Shown here piece by piece: positions 47,358 to 56,464 of a stretch of DNA of 64,000 nucleotides. This stretch comes from Limnohabitans sp. Rim8 (GTDB lineage Bacteria; Pseudomonadota; Gammaproteobacteria; Burkholderiales; Burkholderiaceae_C). Below the pieces are notes generated by a model that saw nothing but the letters and a program-made list of their open reading frames with translations, was not told where the DNA came from and did no database searches. The stretch covers positions 1 through 64,000 of the forward strand of contig CAMDFK010000017.1 in assembly GCA_945897465.1 (NCBI GenBank), read 5' to 3'. The position numbers were made by a program, and so were the translations under genes. Each line of letters opens with the position of its first letter. The first letter of the stretch is position 1.

Positions 47358-48101
47358 TCAGCGCAAGCCCAGTGCCGCGCGCAAGCGTGCGACTTCGCCA
47401 CGTGAAACGGGCACAGGTTGGGTGTTCTTGCCTTTGAGCAAGATGTGGGTTTTGCTGCCCTCGCGCCCCAAGGACTGCACCGCATGCAAATTCACGATGA
47501 AACAGCGGTGCACCCGCATGAACTGTTTCGGGTCCAGGCGCAGCGCCAAATCGCCAATGCTCAGGTTGCAAAAGTGGTAGCCGTCGCGCGTGAGCACGCG
47601 GGTGTAGTGGGCTTGTGACTCCAGGCTCAGCACATCGGCGGTGTCCACAAAGGAGACTTTTTGATCGGCCACCATCGGGATGCGCGAGAGACGCATTTTT
47701 TTGGCGGGCGGCTCGACCATCGGCGGGTCTTGGCTAACGACTTGGGTCACATCGTAAAAAACCAGGGCAAAACCGGTCGTATCGCCATTCACATCACCCA
47801 GGCGGCTGACCTTGATCAGCAGCACCTGCTCGGGGATGTTGATGATCATGGTCATCGGCGCCGCATTGGCCATGGGGCAACCCGAAGCCTCGTCGAGCAA
47901 GAAATTGACTTTGGGTTTGGATCGCTCGGGGTGGAAAGAGGTGACCAGCTTGTTGAAAGGCTGTTTTTCGTCCACCGGCAAGACCCGGCGAGCAAAGTCG
48001 TTCATGGCCAGCACATTGCGCTGGGCGTCCAGATGGATGACCCCGGCCTCGAACTTTTCGAACAGGTACAGGCTCGGGTTGGGCGTGGTTTTGGCATCCA
48101 T
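47358..48101 (-). CDS. rcoM: RcoM-type CO-sensing transcriptional regulator (haem-PAS plus LytTR)
   Basis: Protein of 247 residues from the ATG at 48101. The N-terminal PAS domain contains FEAGVIHLDAQRNVLAMNDF and candidate haem ligands His57, Cys75 and Met85; the spacings (18 and 10) match closely the His74, Cys94, Met104 pattern reported for Paraburkholderia RcoM. The C-terminal LytTR DNA-binding domain (about 150-247) includes FMRVHRCFIVNLHAVQSL. CO binding to the haem would activate the cox operon. An upstream in-frame ATG at 48203 adds 34 residues unlike the family. Confidence 0.88.
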   Translation of the reverse strand: MDAKTTPNPSLYLFEKFEAGVIHLDAQRNVLAMNDFARRVLPVDEKQPFNKLVTSFHPERSKPKVNFLLDEASGCPMANAAPMTMIINIPEQVLLIKVSRLGDVNGDTTGFALVFYDVTQVVSQDPPMVEPPAKKMRLSRIPMVADQKVSFVDTADVLSLESQAHYTRVLTRDGYHFCNLSIGDLALRLDPKQFMRVHRCFIVNLHAVQSLGREGSKTHILLKGKNTQPVPVSRGEVARLRAALGLR

Positions 48102-48342
48102 GATGTTGTCTCTTTCGCCGCCTGTGGGACGACTTGTCTTGTGTATCCAAGTTGCCTGCGCGATTCGGATTAGGAGCAACTGGAATGGGCCAGACTTTAA
48201 CAACGATTGACCAAAGGGGTACCCACAAGCTCTTTATGCTGGTCAATGTTTGGTTGTCACCGTGGTGTACGCCTAGCGTGGTCAGCGCTAGGCAAACACG
48301 CTAAAGTGTTTTTCTTATGTGCCGACCCGAGGAGCCCCCACC

Positions 48343-49824
48343 ATGAACGCCCCCCTGCACCGCGAAATGCCCGAAGGCACGCTCGACAGCGTTCGCGCCC
48401 TGAACGATGTGACCCAAGCTTGGGACAGCTCCATCCTGTGCGAGCTGAAAAATTACATTGAGATCCCGGCCAAGTCGCCTGCGTTTGACGCCGACTGGGC
48501 CGCGCATGGTCACATTGAATCGGTGCTGCGCCGCGCCGCCCAATGGGTCGAAGCACAAAAGGTGGAGGGCCTCACCCTCGAAATCATCCAGCTGCCCGGC
48601 CGCACACCCGTCATGTTTTTTGAAGTGGCCGCCACCCGCGCGGCCAGCGAGGGCTCGGGTCAAACGGTGCTGATGTACGGGCACTTGGACAAGCAACCCG
48701 AGTTCAACGGCTGGCGCAATGACCTGGGGCCCTGGACCCCCGTTTATGAAGACGGCAAGCTCTATGGCCGAGGTGGTGCAGACGACGGTTATGCGGCCTA
48801 CGCCAGCATCGCCGCGGTGCAAGCGCTCAAGAGCCAGAACACGCCCCACCCGCGCATCGTCGGCCTGATCGAGACCTGCGAAGAATCCGGCTCTTACGAC
48901 CTGCTGCCTTATGTGGACGCGCTGCGCACCCGCATGGGCGATGTTGGCCTGGTGATTTGCCTGGACAGCGGCGCGGGCAACTACGACCAACTGTGGCTCA
49001 CCACCAGCCTGCGCGGCATGGCCAGCGGCACACTCAAGGTGCAAATCCTGACCGAGGGCATCCACTCGGGCGACGCCTCGGGCCTGGTGCCTTCGAGCTT
49101 TCGCATCATGCGCCAGGTGCTCGACCGCCTCGAAGACAGCACCACGGGCCGACTGTTGCCCGCCAGCTTCCATTGCGAAGTGCCTGCCGAACGCTTGGCG
49201 CAAGCGCAGGCCACAGCGGCCATCTTGGGCGACGAGGTGTACAAGCGTTTCCCCTGGGCGCACTATGACTGCGGAGGCTCCACCACCTTTGCACTGCCCA
49301 CGACCACCGACCCAACCCAAGCTTTGCTCAACCGCACCTGGACACCCACGCTGAGCGTGACCGGGGCGGAAGGTTTTCCGGCGCTGAAAGACGCGGGCAA
49401 CGTGCTGCGCCCTTACACCGCCTTCAAACTCAGCCTGCGCTTGCCGCCCCTGGTGGACGCCGCACAAGCCGTCGCCGAGATGAAAGCCCTGCTGGAGGAC
49501 AACGCGCCCTACCAGGCCAAAGTCACCTTCGAATCGGGTGGCGGTGCCACCGGCTGGAACGCCCCTGACACCTTGCCTTGGTTTGAACAAGCCCTCAACA
49601 GCTCGAGCCAAGCGCACTTTGGCGCAGGCGTAGGCTACATCGGGCAAGGCGGCACCATCCCCCTCATGAACATGCTCAGCGCCGGTTTCCCCAAAGCGCA
49701 AATGATGGTCTGCGGCGTGCTCGGCCCCAAGAGCAATGCGCATGGGCCGAATGAGTTTTTGCATGTGCCTTACGCCAAAAAGCTCACGGCGGCGGTGGCC
49801 GAAGTCATGGCCCGCATGCCCTGA
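48343..49824 (+). CDS. M20-family metallopeptidase
   Basis: Protein of 493 residues. Metal-site motifs are MYGHLDKQPEFNGW (His and catalytic Asp region), YGRGGADDGYA (bridging Asp) and IETCEESGSYDL (catalytic Glu and ligand). This fits the carnosinase/ArgE/DapE-like M20 group. The substrate is unknown. The start has GGAG about eight bases upstream. It shares one base with the next gene, so the pair is probably co-transcribed. Confidence 0.9.
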   Translation: MNAPLHREMPEGTLDSVRALNDVTQAWDSSILCELKNYIEIPAKSPAFDADWAAHGHIESVLRRAAQWVEAQKVEGLTLEIIQLPGRTPVMFFEVAATRAASEGSGQTVLMYGHLDKQPEFNGWRNDLGPWTPVYEDGKLYGRGGADDGYAAYASIAAVQALKSQNTPHPRIVGLIETCEESGSYDLLPYVDALRTRMGDVGLVICLDSGAGNYDQLWLTTSLRGMASGTLKVQILTEGIHSGDASGLVPSSFRIMRQVLDRLEDSTTGRLLPASFHCEVPAERLAQAQATAAILGDEVYKRFPWAHYDCGGSTTFALPTTTDPTQALLNRTWTPTLSVTGAEGFPALKDAGNVLRPYTAFKLSLRLPPLVDAAQAVAEMKALLEDNAPYQAKVTFESGGGATGWNAPDTLPWFEQALNSSSQAHFGAGVGYIGQGGTIPLMNMLSAGFPKAQMMVCGVLGPKSNAHGPNEFLHVPYAKKLTAAVAEVMARMP

Positions 49825-50702
49825 TGACCCTCATCACAAGCCCCTCGCTACCGCGCCTCAGCCTGTCGGCTTTGCAGGGTGAAGCGGGTCAACTCGCGGT
49901 CTACGACTGGGACTTGCCTTTCAGTCGGCCTTTGGGCACGGTGATCTTGGTACATGGTCTGGGCGAACACGCCGGGCGCTACGGCGAGGTGGCGGCGCAC
50001 TTACACCAGTGGGGTTTTGCGGTGCGGGCCTACGACCAGCAAGGTCACGGTCAGTCGGAAGGTTTGCGCGGTGACTTGCTGCGCCCTGGCAGCTTGCAAG
50101 CCGACTTGTGCCGGGTGATCGATGCCACGCGCCGGCGTCCGGCCTTGAAGGACTTGCCCCTCATCGTGTTGGGCCACAGCATGGGTGGCCTGGTGGTGGC
50201 CCGCATGCTGGCCGAGGGTTTGGGCACGGTCGATGCGGCGGTTTTGTCGTCTCCCGCGCTGGGTGCTTTCCCCAACTTATTTCAGAAAATACTCCTGGCC
50301 ACGCTGCCCCGCGTGCTGCCGCACTTGTGCGTGGACAACGGTCTGCAAGCCGAGTTTGTGTCGCGCGATCCGGAGGTGGTGAAGGCCTACAAGGCCGATG
50401 CGTTGGTGCATCGGCGCATCTCAGCGGGCTTGGCAGCATGGATTTTGGAAAACGGCGAGAAGACCTTGCACGGTGCGTCGAAGTGGCAAGTGCCCACCTT
50501 GCTGCTGTACGCAGGTCAAGACAAGCTGGTGAACGCACAGGCCACTGTGAGCTTTGCCAACGCATCACCGCCGGCCGTGGTGCAGGCCCAGTGTTTTGAG
50601 GTCATGTACCACGAGATCTTCAACGACCCGGACCGCGCCCAGGTGTTCGCCGCCCTCAAGGCTTGGCTGCTGGCGCGTTTTGCATCGCCTCGCGCTGCTT
50701 GA
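49824..50702 (+). CDS. Alpha/beta hydrolase, monoacylglycerol lipase-like
   Basis: Protein of 292 residues. The oxyanion motif VHGLGEHAGRYG (about 43-54), the GHGQSEG loop and the nucleophile elbow GHSMGGL (Ser119) are those of monoglyceride lipase/lysophospholipase-type Hydrolase_4 proteins. The last 47 bases overlap the 3' end of the convergent MFS gene. Confidence 0.88.
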   Translation: MTLITSPSLPRLSLSALQGEAGQLAVYDWDLPFSRPLGTVILVHGLGEHAGRYGEVAAHLHQWGFAVRAYDQQGHGQSEGLRGDLLRPGSLQADLCRVIDATRRRPALKDLPLIVLGHSMGGLVVARMLAEGLGTVDAAVLSSPALGAFPNLFQKILLATLPRVLPHLCVDNGLQAEFVSRDPEVVKAYKADALVHRRISAGLAAWILENGEKTLHGASKWQVPTLLLYAGQDKLVNAQATVSFANASPPAVVQAQCFEVMYHEIFNDPDRAQVFAALKAWLLARFASPRAA

Positions 50703-51846
50703 GCACCATCCACACCAGCGCTGCGCCGGTCAAAGCCACTGGGAAGATCGAGCCGATGTTGAGCCACATCCAGCCCTGTGTGGTGACCAGTGCGCCTGAG
50801 GCAAACGAGGTCACCGCCATGGTGGCGAACACAAAGAAGTTGATGGCCGCCTGACCCCGGTCTTTTTCGGCGGGGGTCCATGCCTTCATGGCCAGCGTGG
50901 TGCTGCCGGTGAACAGGAAGTTCCAGCCCAGCCCCAGCAAGAACAGCGAGATCAGGAACTGGTGCAGTTCCACGCCCGACAAGGCAATCGCGATGCAAAC
51001 AAAGTTGATCACCACGCCTACCGCCATGATCTGCATCGTGCCGAATTTCTTGATCAAGTGGCCCGTGAAAAAGCCCGGCGCGAACATGCCAATCACATGC
51101 CACTCCAGCACCAGCGCCGCATCGTCAAAACTGAAGCCGCACACCTGCATGGCCAGCGGTGTGGCCGCCATCAACAAGTTCATCACGCCATAACTCAAGG
51201 CTGCAGCGGCTGCGGCCACAATGAACACGGGCTGGCGCATGATCTCTCGCAGAGGGCGACCCGCGCTGTCGCCCGGTTTTTTGGCAGGCACTGCTGGGAA
51301 GCGGATGAAGCTCATGCACACCATGGCCAAAATCGCCACGATGCCCAGCGCCATGTAAGCGCCCAAAAACGGTACTTCGTACAAAGTGCGGGTGCGCGAA
51401 GCCAGGTTGGGGCCGACGATGGCCCCGATCAAACCACCCGCCAAGACGAGCGAGACTGCTTTCTCCTTGAAGCCGTCTGCCGCCAACTCGGCCGCTGCAA
51501 ACCGGTACAACTGACCGTTGGCGCTGTAGTAACCGGCGATCACTGTGGCCGCCACCAGCAGCCAAAAGTTGTGGCTCCAGGCGGCATAAGCGGCCAGCAG
51601 CGCCGAAAACAAAGCCACCCCCAGCCCCAGCTGAAACGACACCTTACGCCCCCAGCGCGACTGGCTTTTGGCCACCAGCCCGGTCGACAGCGCACCACCC
51701 ACCACGTAGCCCATGACCGGCAAGGTCGCCATCCAGCCCAAAGGGGCCATCGACAAACCCACCAAGCCGTTGATGGCGATGAAGGTGACGTTGTTGGTGA
51801 AGAACAGCCCTTGGCAGAGCGTGAGGAGGATGAGGTTGGCGTTCAT
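50656..51846 (-). CDS. MFS transporter
   Basis: Protein of 396 residues from the ATG at 51846 (MNANLILLTLCQGLFFTNN). About 12 hydrophobic segments are visible and KSQSRWGRKVSFQLG is the MFS loop 2-3 motif. Substrate unknown. An upstream in-frame start at 51906 adds hydrophilic residues and is less likely. Its end overlaps the hydrolase gene by 47 bases, tail to tail. Confidence 0.85.
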   Translation of the reverse strand: MNANLILLTLCQGLFFTNNVTFIAINGLVGLSMAPLGWMATLPVMGYVVGGALSTGLVAKSQSRWGRKVSFQLGLGVALFSALLAAYAAWSHNFWLLVAATVIAGYYSANGQLYRFAAAELAADGFKEKAVSLVLAGGLIGAIVGPNLASRTRTLYEVPFLGAYMALGIVAILAMVCMSFIRFPAVPAKKPGDSAGRPLREIMRQPVFIVAAAAAALSYGVMNLLMAATPLAMQVCGFSFDDAALVLEWHVIGMFAPGFFTGHLIKKFGTMQIMAVGVVINFVCIAIALSGVELHQFLISLFLLGLGWNFLFTGSTTLAMKAWTPAEKDRGQAAINFFVFATMAVTSFASGALVTTQGWMWLNIGSIFPVALTGAALVWMVLKQREAMQNAPAAKP

Positions 51847-51996
51847 ACCCTGCAGTGTATCCCCGGTCCGCATGGGCGGATCCGCGCTTTGGTGACTGGA
51901 AACCATCGCCCGGTAAAATCACCGCTTTCGCCAGCCTGCACGGGCTAGGCCAGCATTGGACCCCCTTGGCGGTCCGCACGATCTTCAGGACCCCTT

Positions 51997-53625
51997 GTGA
52001 CCTACGCCCACGAAACCCGGCGCCGCCGGACTTTTGCCATCATTTCGCACCCCGACGCCGGTAAAACCACGCTGACCGAGAAGCTCTTGTTGTTCTCGGG
52101 CGCGATCCAGATTGCCGGCTCGGTCAAGGCCCGCAAGGCCTCGCGCCACGCCACATCCGACTGGATGGAAATTGAAAAGCAGCGCGGTATCTCGGTGGCT
52201 TCGTCCGTCATGCAAATGCTCTACCGCGAGCACGTCATCAACCTGCTCGACACGCCCGGCCACAAAGACTTCAGCGAAGACACCTACCGCGTGCTGACTG
52301 CCGTGGACTCGGCTTTGATGGTGATCGACGCGGCCAACGGTGTGGAAGCGCAGACCCGCCGCCTGATCGAGGTGTGCCGGCAACGCGACACGCCCATCAT
52401 CACCTTTGTGAACAAGATGGACCGCGAAGTGCGAGACCCACTCGATATTCTGGATGAGGTTGAGCGCGAGCTGGGCATGCCCTGCGTGCCCATGACCTGG
52501 CCTGTGGGCCAAGGCAAATCGTTTGGCGGCATCGTTAACCTGCGCACGCAGGCCATGACGGTGTTTGACTCTGGCTCTGAACGCCTGCCGCAAGACTTCG
52601 AAACCATCCCGCTCACCGAGCAAGCCCAACTGGCCGAACGCTTTGGCCTGGAGTGGCAAACTGCCATGGACAGCATGGAGCTGGCCACCGGCGCATCGCC
52701 CGCGTTTGACGAAGCGGCCTTCTTGGCGGGCCAACAAACCCCCGTGTTCTTTGGCTCCGGCGTGAACAACTTCGGTGTGATGGAGGTGCTCGACGCCCTG
52801 GTGGACCTGGCCCCCGCGCCCAAGCCCCGCACCAGCAGCCTGCTGGTCAACAAGCAGCCCGTGGTCAAGGAAATCCAGCCCGAAGACAGCGCGTTCTCGG
52901 GCGTGGTGTTCAAGGTGCAAGCCAATATGGACGCCAACCACCGCGACCGCATCGCTTTTGTGCGCATGGCCTCTGGCAAATACACCCCTGGCATGAAGCT
53001 CAAGGTGCAGCGCACCGCCAAAGAACTGCGCCCCACCAGCGTGGTCACCTTCCTCTCGCAACGGCGTGAAGCGGTGGACGAAGCTTATGCGGGCGACATC
53101 ATTGGCTTCACCACCCACGGCGGCGTGCAGCTGGGCGACACCATCACCGATGGCGCGAACCTGCAATTCACAGGCTTGCCGTTTTTTGCGCCCGAACTCT
53201 TCATGACCGTGATCCTGAAGAACCCGCTGCGCACTAAGCAGCTGCAAACTGGACTCGACCAATTGGGTGAAGAAGGCGCGATCCAGGTCTTCAAACCCGA
53301 AATTGGCGGCCCCATGCTCTTGGGCGCTGTGGGTCAGCTGCAGTTTGAAGTGGTGCAACACCGCCTCAAAGCCGAATACGACTGCGATGTGCGACTCGAA
53401 GGCTGCCATTACACCGGCGCCCGTTGGATCACCGCCGACACCCCGGCCGAGTTGCGCGAATTCACCAACGCCTACCCGCAGCGCATGTCGCTGGATGCGG
53501 CAGGCACGCTGGCGTTTTTGTGCACCAGCCCCTACGACGTCCGCCTGGCGCAAGAGCGCTTTCCTAAAATCCACTTCCACCCGCTGCGCGAGCACGCGGG
53601 CCTGGCTCTGGGGTCTGCGGGCTGA
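51997..53625 (+). CDS. prfC: Peptide chain release factor 3 (RF3)
   Basis: Protein of 542 residues that starts at a GTG with AGGA about seven bases upstream. The GTPase motifs are SHPDAGKT (about 17-24), DTPGHKDFSEDTYR and NKMD. The EF-G-like domains end near KIHFHPLREHAGLALGS. RF3 recycles class I release factors after peptide release. It is a conserved chromosomal gene and marks the end of the T6SS, tetronate and cox accessory stretch. Confidence 0.95.
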   Translation: MTYAHETRRRRTFAIISHPDAGKTTLTEKLLLFSGAIQIAGSVKARKASRHATSDWMEIEKQRGISVASSVMQMLYREHVINLLDTPGHKDFSEDTYRVLTAVDSALMVIDAANGVEAQTRRLIEVCRQRDTPIITFVNKMDREVRDPLDILDEVERELGMPCVPMTWPVGQGKSFGGIVNLRTQAMTVFDSGSERLPQDFETIPLTEQAQLAERFGLEWQTAMDSMELATGASPAFDEAAFLAGQQTPVFFGSGVNNFGVMEVLDALVDLAPAPKPRTSSLLVNKQPVVKEIQPEDSAFSGVVFKVQANMDANHRDRIAFVRMASGKYTPGMKLKVQRTAKELRPTSVVTFLSQRREAVDEAYAGDIIGFTTHGGVQLGDTITDGANLQFTGLPFFAPELFMTVILKNPLRTKQLQTGLDQLGEEGAIQVFKPEIGGPMLLGAVGQLQFEVVQHRLKAEYDCDVRLEGCHYTGARWITADTPAELREFTNAYPQRMSLDAAGTLAFLCTSPYDVRLAQERFPKIHFHPLREHAGLALGSAG

Positions 53626-53685
53626 AGGGTGCGTGGGGGTGGTCAAGCCAATTTGTGCGTGCCCACCCAACAGGTCAAAAAACCA

Positions 53686-54897
53686 TCACCAGTTCCAAAG
53701 CGTCCCATCATGCTGCAGCCGGTTCACCGGCAGATAAGCCCTTTGGTAGGGGTACTTGACTGCCAGTTTCTCGTCGATGTCCACCCCGTGGCCGGGTGAC
53801 TCGCCGCAGTGCATCATCCCGCGCTCAAAGCGGTAGTCGTGCGGAAAGACCGAGAGCATTTCTTCACTGTGCGGCATGAACTCTTGCACGCCAAAGTTGG
53901 GCACCCAGGTGTCGAAGTGCAGGGCTGCGCCCATGCACACGGGTGACAAATCGGTCGCGCCGTGGCAGCCGGTGCGCACTTGGTAGAGGCTGGCCAAGTC
54001 GGCGATGCGCCGCAGGTGCGTGATGCCACCCGCGTGGACCACGGTGGTGCGGATGTAGTCGATCAGCTGTTTTTCGATCAGCGTCTTGCAGTCCCAGATG
54101 CTGTTGAAAATCTCGCCCACTGCAATCGGCGTGGTGGTGTGGTGGCGTATCCACTGGAAGGCGTCTTGGTTCTCGGCGGGCGTTGGGTCTTCCATCCAGA
54201 ACAGGCGCATGGGCTCCAGCGCCTTGCCCAGTTGCCCGGCTTCGATGGGCGTCAGGCGGTGGTGCACGTCGTGTAGCAAATGGATGTCGGGGCCGACGGC
54301 TTCGCGTGCGGCTTCAAACAGGCCGGGCGTGTGGCGCAAATACTTTTCGGTGCTCCAGTCGTGTTCGCTCGGCAAGTTGCCATCTGCGGGTTCGTACATG
54401 CGGTTGGTGCCGCTCACGCCATAAACCTTGTTCAGGCCCGGTACGCCACTTTGGGCGCGGATCGCCAGGTAGCCTTCTTCTTTGTGGCGCAGCACTTCGT
54501 CCACCGTCTCTGCGGTGTCGCGGCCATTGGCGTGACCGTAGACCATCACCCCGGTGCGGCTGCGCCCGCCCAGCAGCTGGTACAGCGGCATGTTCGCCAT
54601 CTTGGCCTTGATGTCCCACAGCGCGGTGTCCACGGCGGCAATAGCGCTCATGGTCACTGGGCCTCGCCGCCAGTAAGCGCCTTTGTAAAGGTATTGCCAG
54701 ATGTCCTCAATCTGCTGCGGATCACGACCAATCAGGCAGGGGATGACGTGGTCTTCGAGGTAGCTGACCACGGCCAGCTCGCGGCCATTGAGCGTGGCAT
54801 CGCCCACGCCGTACACGCCTTGGTCGGTCTCGATTTTGAGGGTGACAAAGTTGCGACCGGGGCTGCAGACGATGACGCGGGCGGCGGTGATCTTCAT
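53686..54897 (-). CDS. manD: D-mannonate dehydratase, ManD (enolase superfamily)
   Basis: Protein of 403 residues matching the ManD/RspA group. The N-terminus has [20 protein letters not shown], the metal ligands lie in [18 protein letters not shown] and VGEIFNS, and the C-terminus has [19 protein letters not shown]. It dehydrates D-mannonate (in some members D-gluconate) to 2-keto-3-deoxygluconate. Its neighbour encodes a fructuronate-reductase-like enzyme that would supply mannonate. Three bases separate the two genes. Confidence 0.88.
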   Translation of the reverse strand: MKITAARVIVCSPGRNFVTLKIETDQGVYGVGDATLNGRELAVVSYLEDHVIPCLIGRDPQQIEDIWQYLYKGAYWRRGPVTMSAIAAVDTALWDIKAKMANMPLYQLLGGRSRTGVMVYGHANGRDTAETVDEVLRHKEEGYLAIRAQSGVPGLNKVYGVSGTNRMYEPADGNLPSEHDWSTEKYLRHTPGLFEAAREAVGPDIHLLHDVHHRLTPIEAGQLGKALEPMRLFWMEDPTPAENQDAFQWIRHHTTTPIAVGEIFNSIWDCKTLIEKQLIDYIRTTVVHAGGITHLRRIADLASLYQVRTGCHGATDLSPVCMGAALHFDTWVPNFGVQEFMPHSEEMLSVFPHDYRFERGMMHCGESPGHGVDIDEKLAVKYPYQRAYLPVNRLQHDGTLWNW

Positions 54898-54900
54898 GGC

Positions 54901-56298
54901 TCAGGCCTCGGTCAGTTGCTGGACGGCGTGGTCCACGCCGTGCTGCAGGATGTGTTGGTGCCAGTGAATGACGCGGGCGATCCAGGCGGCGTGTTGGGGC
55001 AGGGCGCTGCCCCACAGGACTTCACGGCCCAGCAGGGCACGCACGCAGGCCTCGGGCTCGGTGCGCTGGGCTGCGCCCAGAGCCATCAGGCTTTCAGCTT
55101 GAGGGTCGTTCAGTGCATAGGCTTGGCCGCTTTCGTCGAAGGCCAGTGTGTAGCGCACGAAGACGGCCGCGGCCAAGGCGTGGTGTTCAAAGGAATCGCC
55201 TTGGGCGATTTGCCCGAGCACCGAGGGTGGCCAGCGCTGCGGAATTTTTTGCGAGCTGTCGGTGGCGATCTGGTGCACGTTGTGCTTCAAATACGGGTTG
55301 CCAAAACGCGCGATCAGCGCGTCGCGGTAGTCGGCCCAGTCGCTGCGGGAGAGGTGTGGTGCTACTTCTTGGCCCATCAATCGGTGCACAAAGCTGCGGA
55401 TGTGCGGCTCGCCAATACAGCTGGCAATGAAAGGCCTGCCCGTGATGGCACCCATGAGCGCCATGGCCGTGTGGCTGCCGTTGAGCATGCGCAGCTTGGC
55501 TTCTTCGTAGCTGTGCACATCACCCGTCACACGCACACCAGCGCTTTGCAGCAAGGCCGCGTCTTCAGGGTCGGCAAAGCGGTCTTCGATCACCCATTCC
55601 CAAAAACCTTCGGTGCTGAGCGAGGCGTCGTCGCGCAGGCCGAGCGCTTGGCTGGCGGCGGCCAGCACTTCAGGTGTGGCGGCGGGTACGATGCGGTCGA
55701 CCATGCTGCACGGAAAGGCGCAGTGCGTGTCCAGCCAGCGCAGCAACGCTGCGTCCTGAGGGGTGGCAGCGGCCTTGACCAAAGCCAGCAGCTTGTGGCC
55801 ATTGCCTTGCAGGTTGTCACACGATGCCACGGTGATGCCGGGCAAGCCGCTTTGCTGGCGCAGGCGCAGGCCGTCCAGCAGCAGCTGGCCCAAAGCAGGG
55901 GTGTAGCCTTTTTCTGTGACGGTGAGTGTGACCCAGCGGGTGGCGGGCGCGGCGATGGCTTGCACCACCGTTTCGCGTTCGGTGGCGGCCACATCCATGC
56001 GCCACAGGGCGCCGGGCACTTGCCACTTCAAACCCGAGCCATCCGACACGCGCACGGCGTACAGGCCGTCTTGCACACGCAGCAGATTCACCAAGTCTGG
56101 CCGCGTCATGCCCACACCGTGAATCCCCCAGCGCGTGTCGCCCGTGCTCAGCAGCTGGTCAAACACCATGGCCTGGTGGGCCCGGTGAAAGGCACCCAGC
56201 CCCAAATGGACCACACCCGGGGCGTGGCGGCGTCGGTCGTAGGTGGGGGTGTGGATGTCAGCGGGCAGCGATGCCAGGGCGAGTGCGCAAAGGTGCAT
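54901..56298 (-). CDS. uxuB: Mannitol dehydrogenase family protein, probable D-fructuronate reductase
   Basis: Protein of 465 residues. Rossmann motif VVHLGLGAFHRAHQA (about 29-43), then the catalytic KLRMLNGSHTAMAL with the family Lys and His. The enzyme reduces fructuronate to mannonate, or tagaturonate to altronate. With the mannonate dehydratase next to it, fructuronate is the likelier substrate. The next upstream gene ends 162 bases away, with a short repeat between. Confidence 0.85.
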   Translation of the reverse strand: MHLCALALASLPADIHTPTYDRRRHAPGVVHLGLGAFHRAHQAMVFDQLLSTGDTRWGIHGVGMTRPDLVNLLRVQDGLYAVRVSDGSGLKWQVPGALWRMDVAATERETVVQAIAAPATRWVTLTVTEKGYTPALGQLLLDGLRLRQQSGLPGITVASCDNLQGNGHKLLALVKAAATPQDAALLRWLDTHCAFPCSMVDRIVPAATPEVLAAASQALGLRDDASLSTEGFWEWVIEDRFADPEDAALLQSAGVRVTGDVHSYEEAKLRMLNGSHTAMALMGAITGRPFIASCIGEPHIRSFVHRLMGQEVAPHLSRSDWADYRDALIARFGNPYLKHNVHQIATDSSQKIPQRWPPSVLGQIAQGDSFEHHALAAAVFVRYTLAFDESGQAYALNDPQAESLMALGAAQRTEPEACVRALLGREVLWGSALPQHAAWIARVIHWHQHILQHGVDHAVQQLTEA

Positions 56299-56460
56299 GG
56301 TGTCAGAGGGGTAAACGGTTCATGGTGTTGTGGGAGCGCACCCCTGTGCGCGATGGGCATGGGAGATGCCTTGATCATGAGGGCGATGCTGTGAAAACAA
56401 AGCGAAGTCCAAAGTCATTAAACGCTCAACGCTTATCGCTCAACGCTTATCGCTCAACGC
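56299..56460. other. 162-base gap between the Ldh-type gene and uxuB
   Basis: Contains part of the 14-bp repeat (56423-56464) at its high end. No gene, hairpin or clear promoter was recognised in the remainder. Confidence 0.4.
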
Positions 56461-56464
56461 TTAT
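56423..56464. repeat. 14-bp tandem repeat (CGCTCAACGCTTAT) x3
   Basis: Three perfect units at 56423, 56437 and 56451, with a fourth begun at 56465. The stop codon of the dehydrogenase gene (56461-56463) lies in the last unit, so the end of that gene has been captured by the repeat. Confidence 0.9.

Noticed and set aside
48301-49764. Long open frame antisense to the M20 peptidase gene
   Set aside because: It exactly mirrors a well-supported plus-strand gene in GC-rich DNA; the translation shows no family motif.
51985-53670. Long open frame antisense to prfC
   Set aside because: It lies opposite a clear release factor 3 gene; the codon pattern of prfC explains the lack of stops.
53626-53685. 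Terminator between convergent prfC and manD
   Set aside because: A GGGTGG/CCACCC pairing is possible, but the loop is long and no T-run follows on either strand.
54280-56394. Plus-strand frame of 704 codons opposite manD and uxuB
   Set aside because: Antisense shadow across two well-recognised minus-strand genes.
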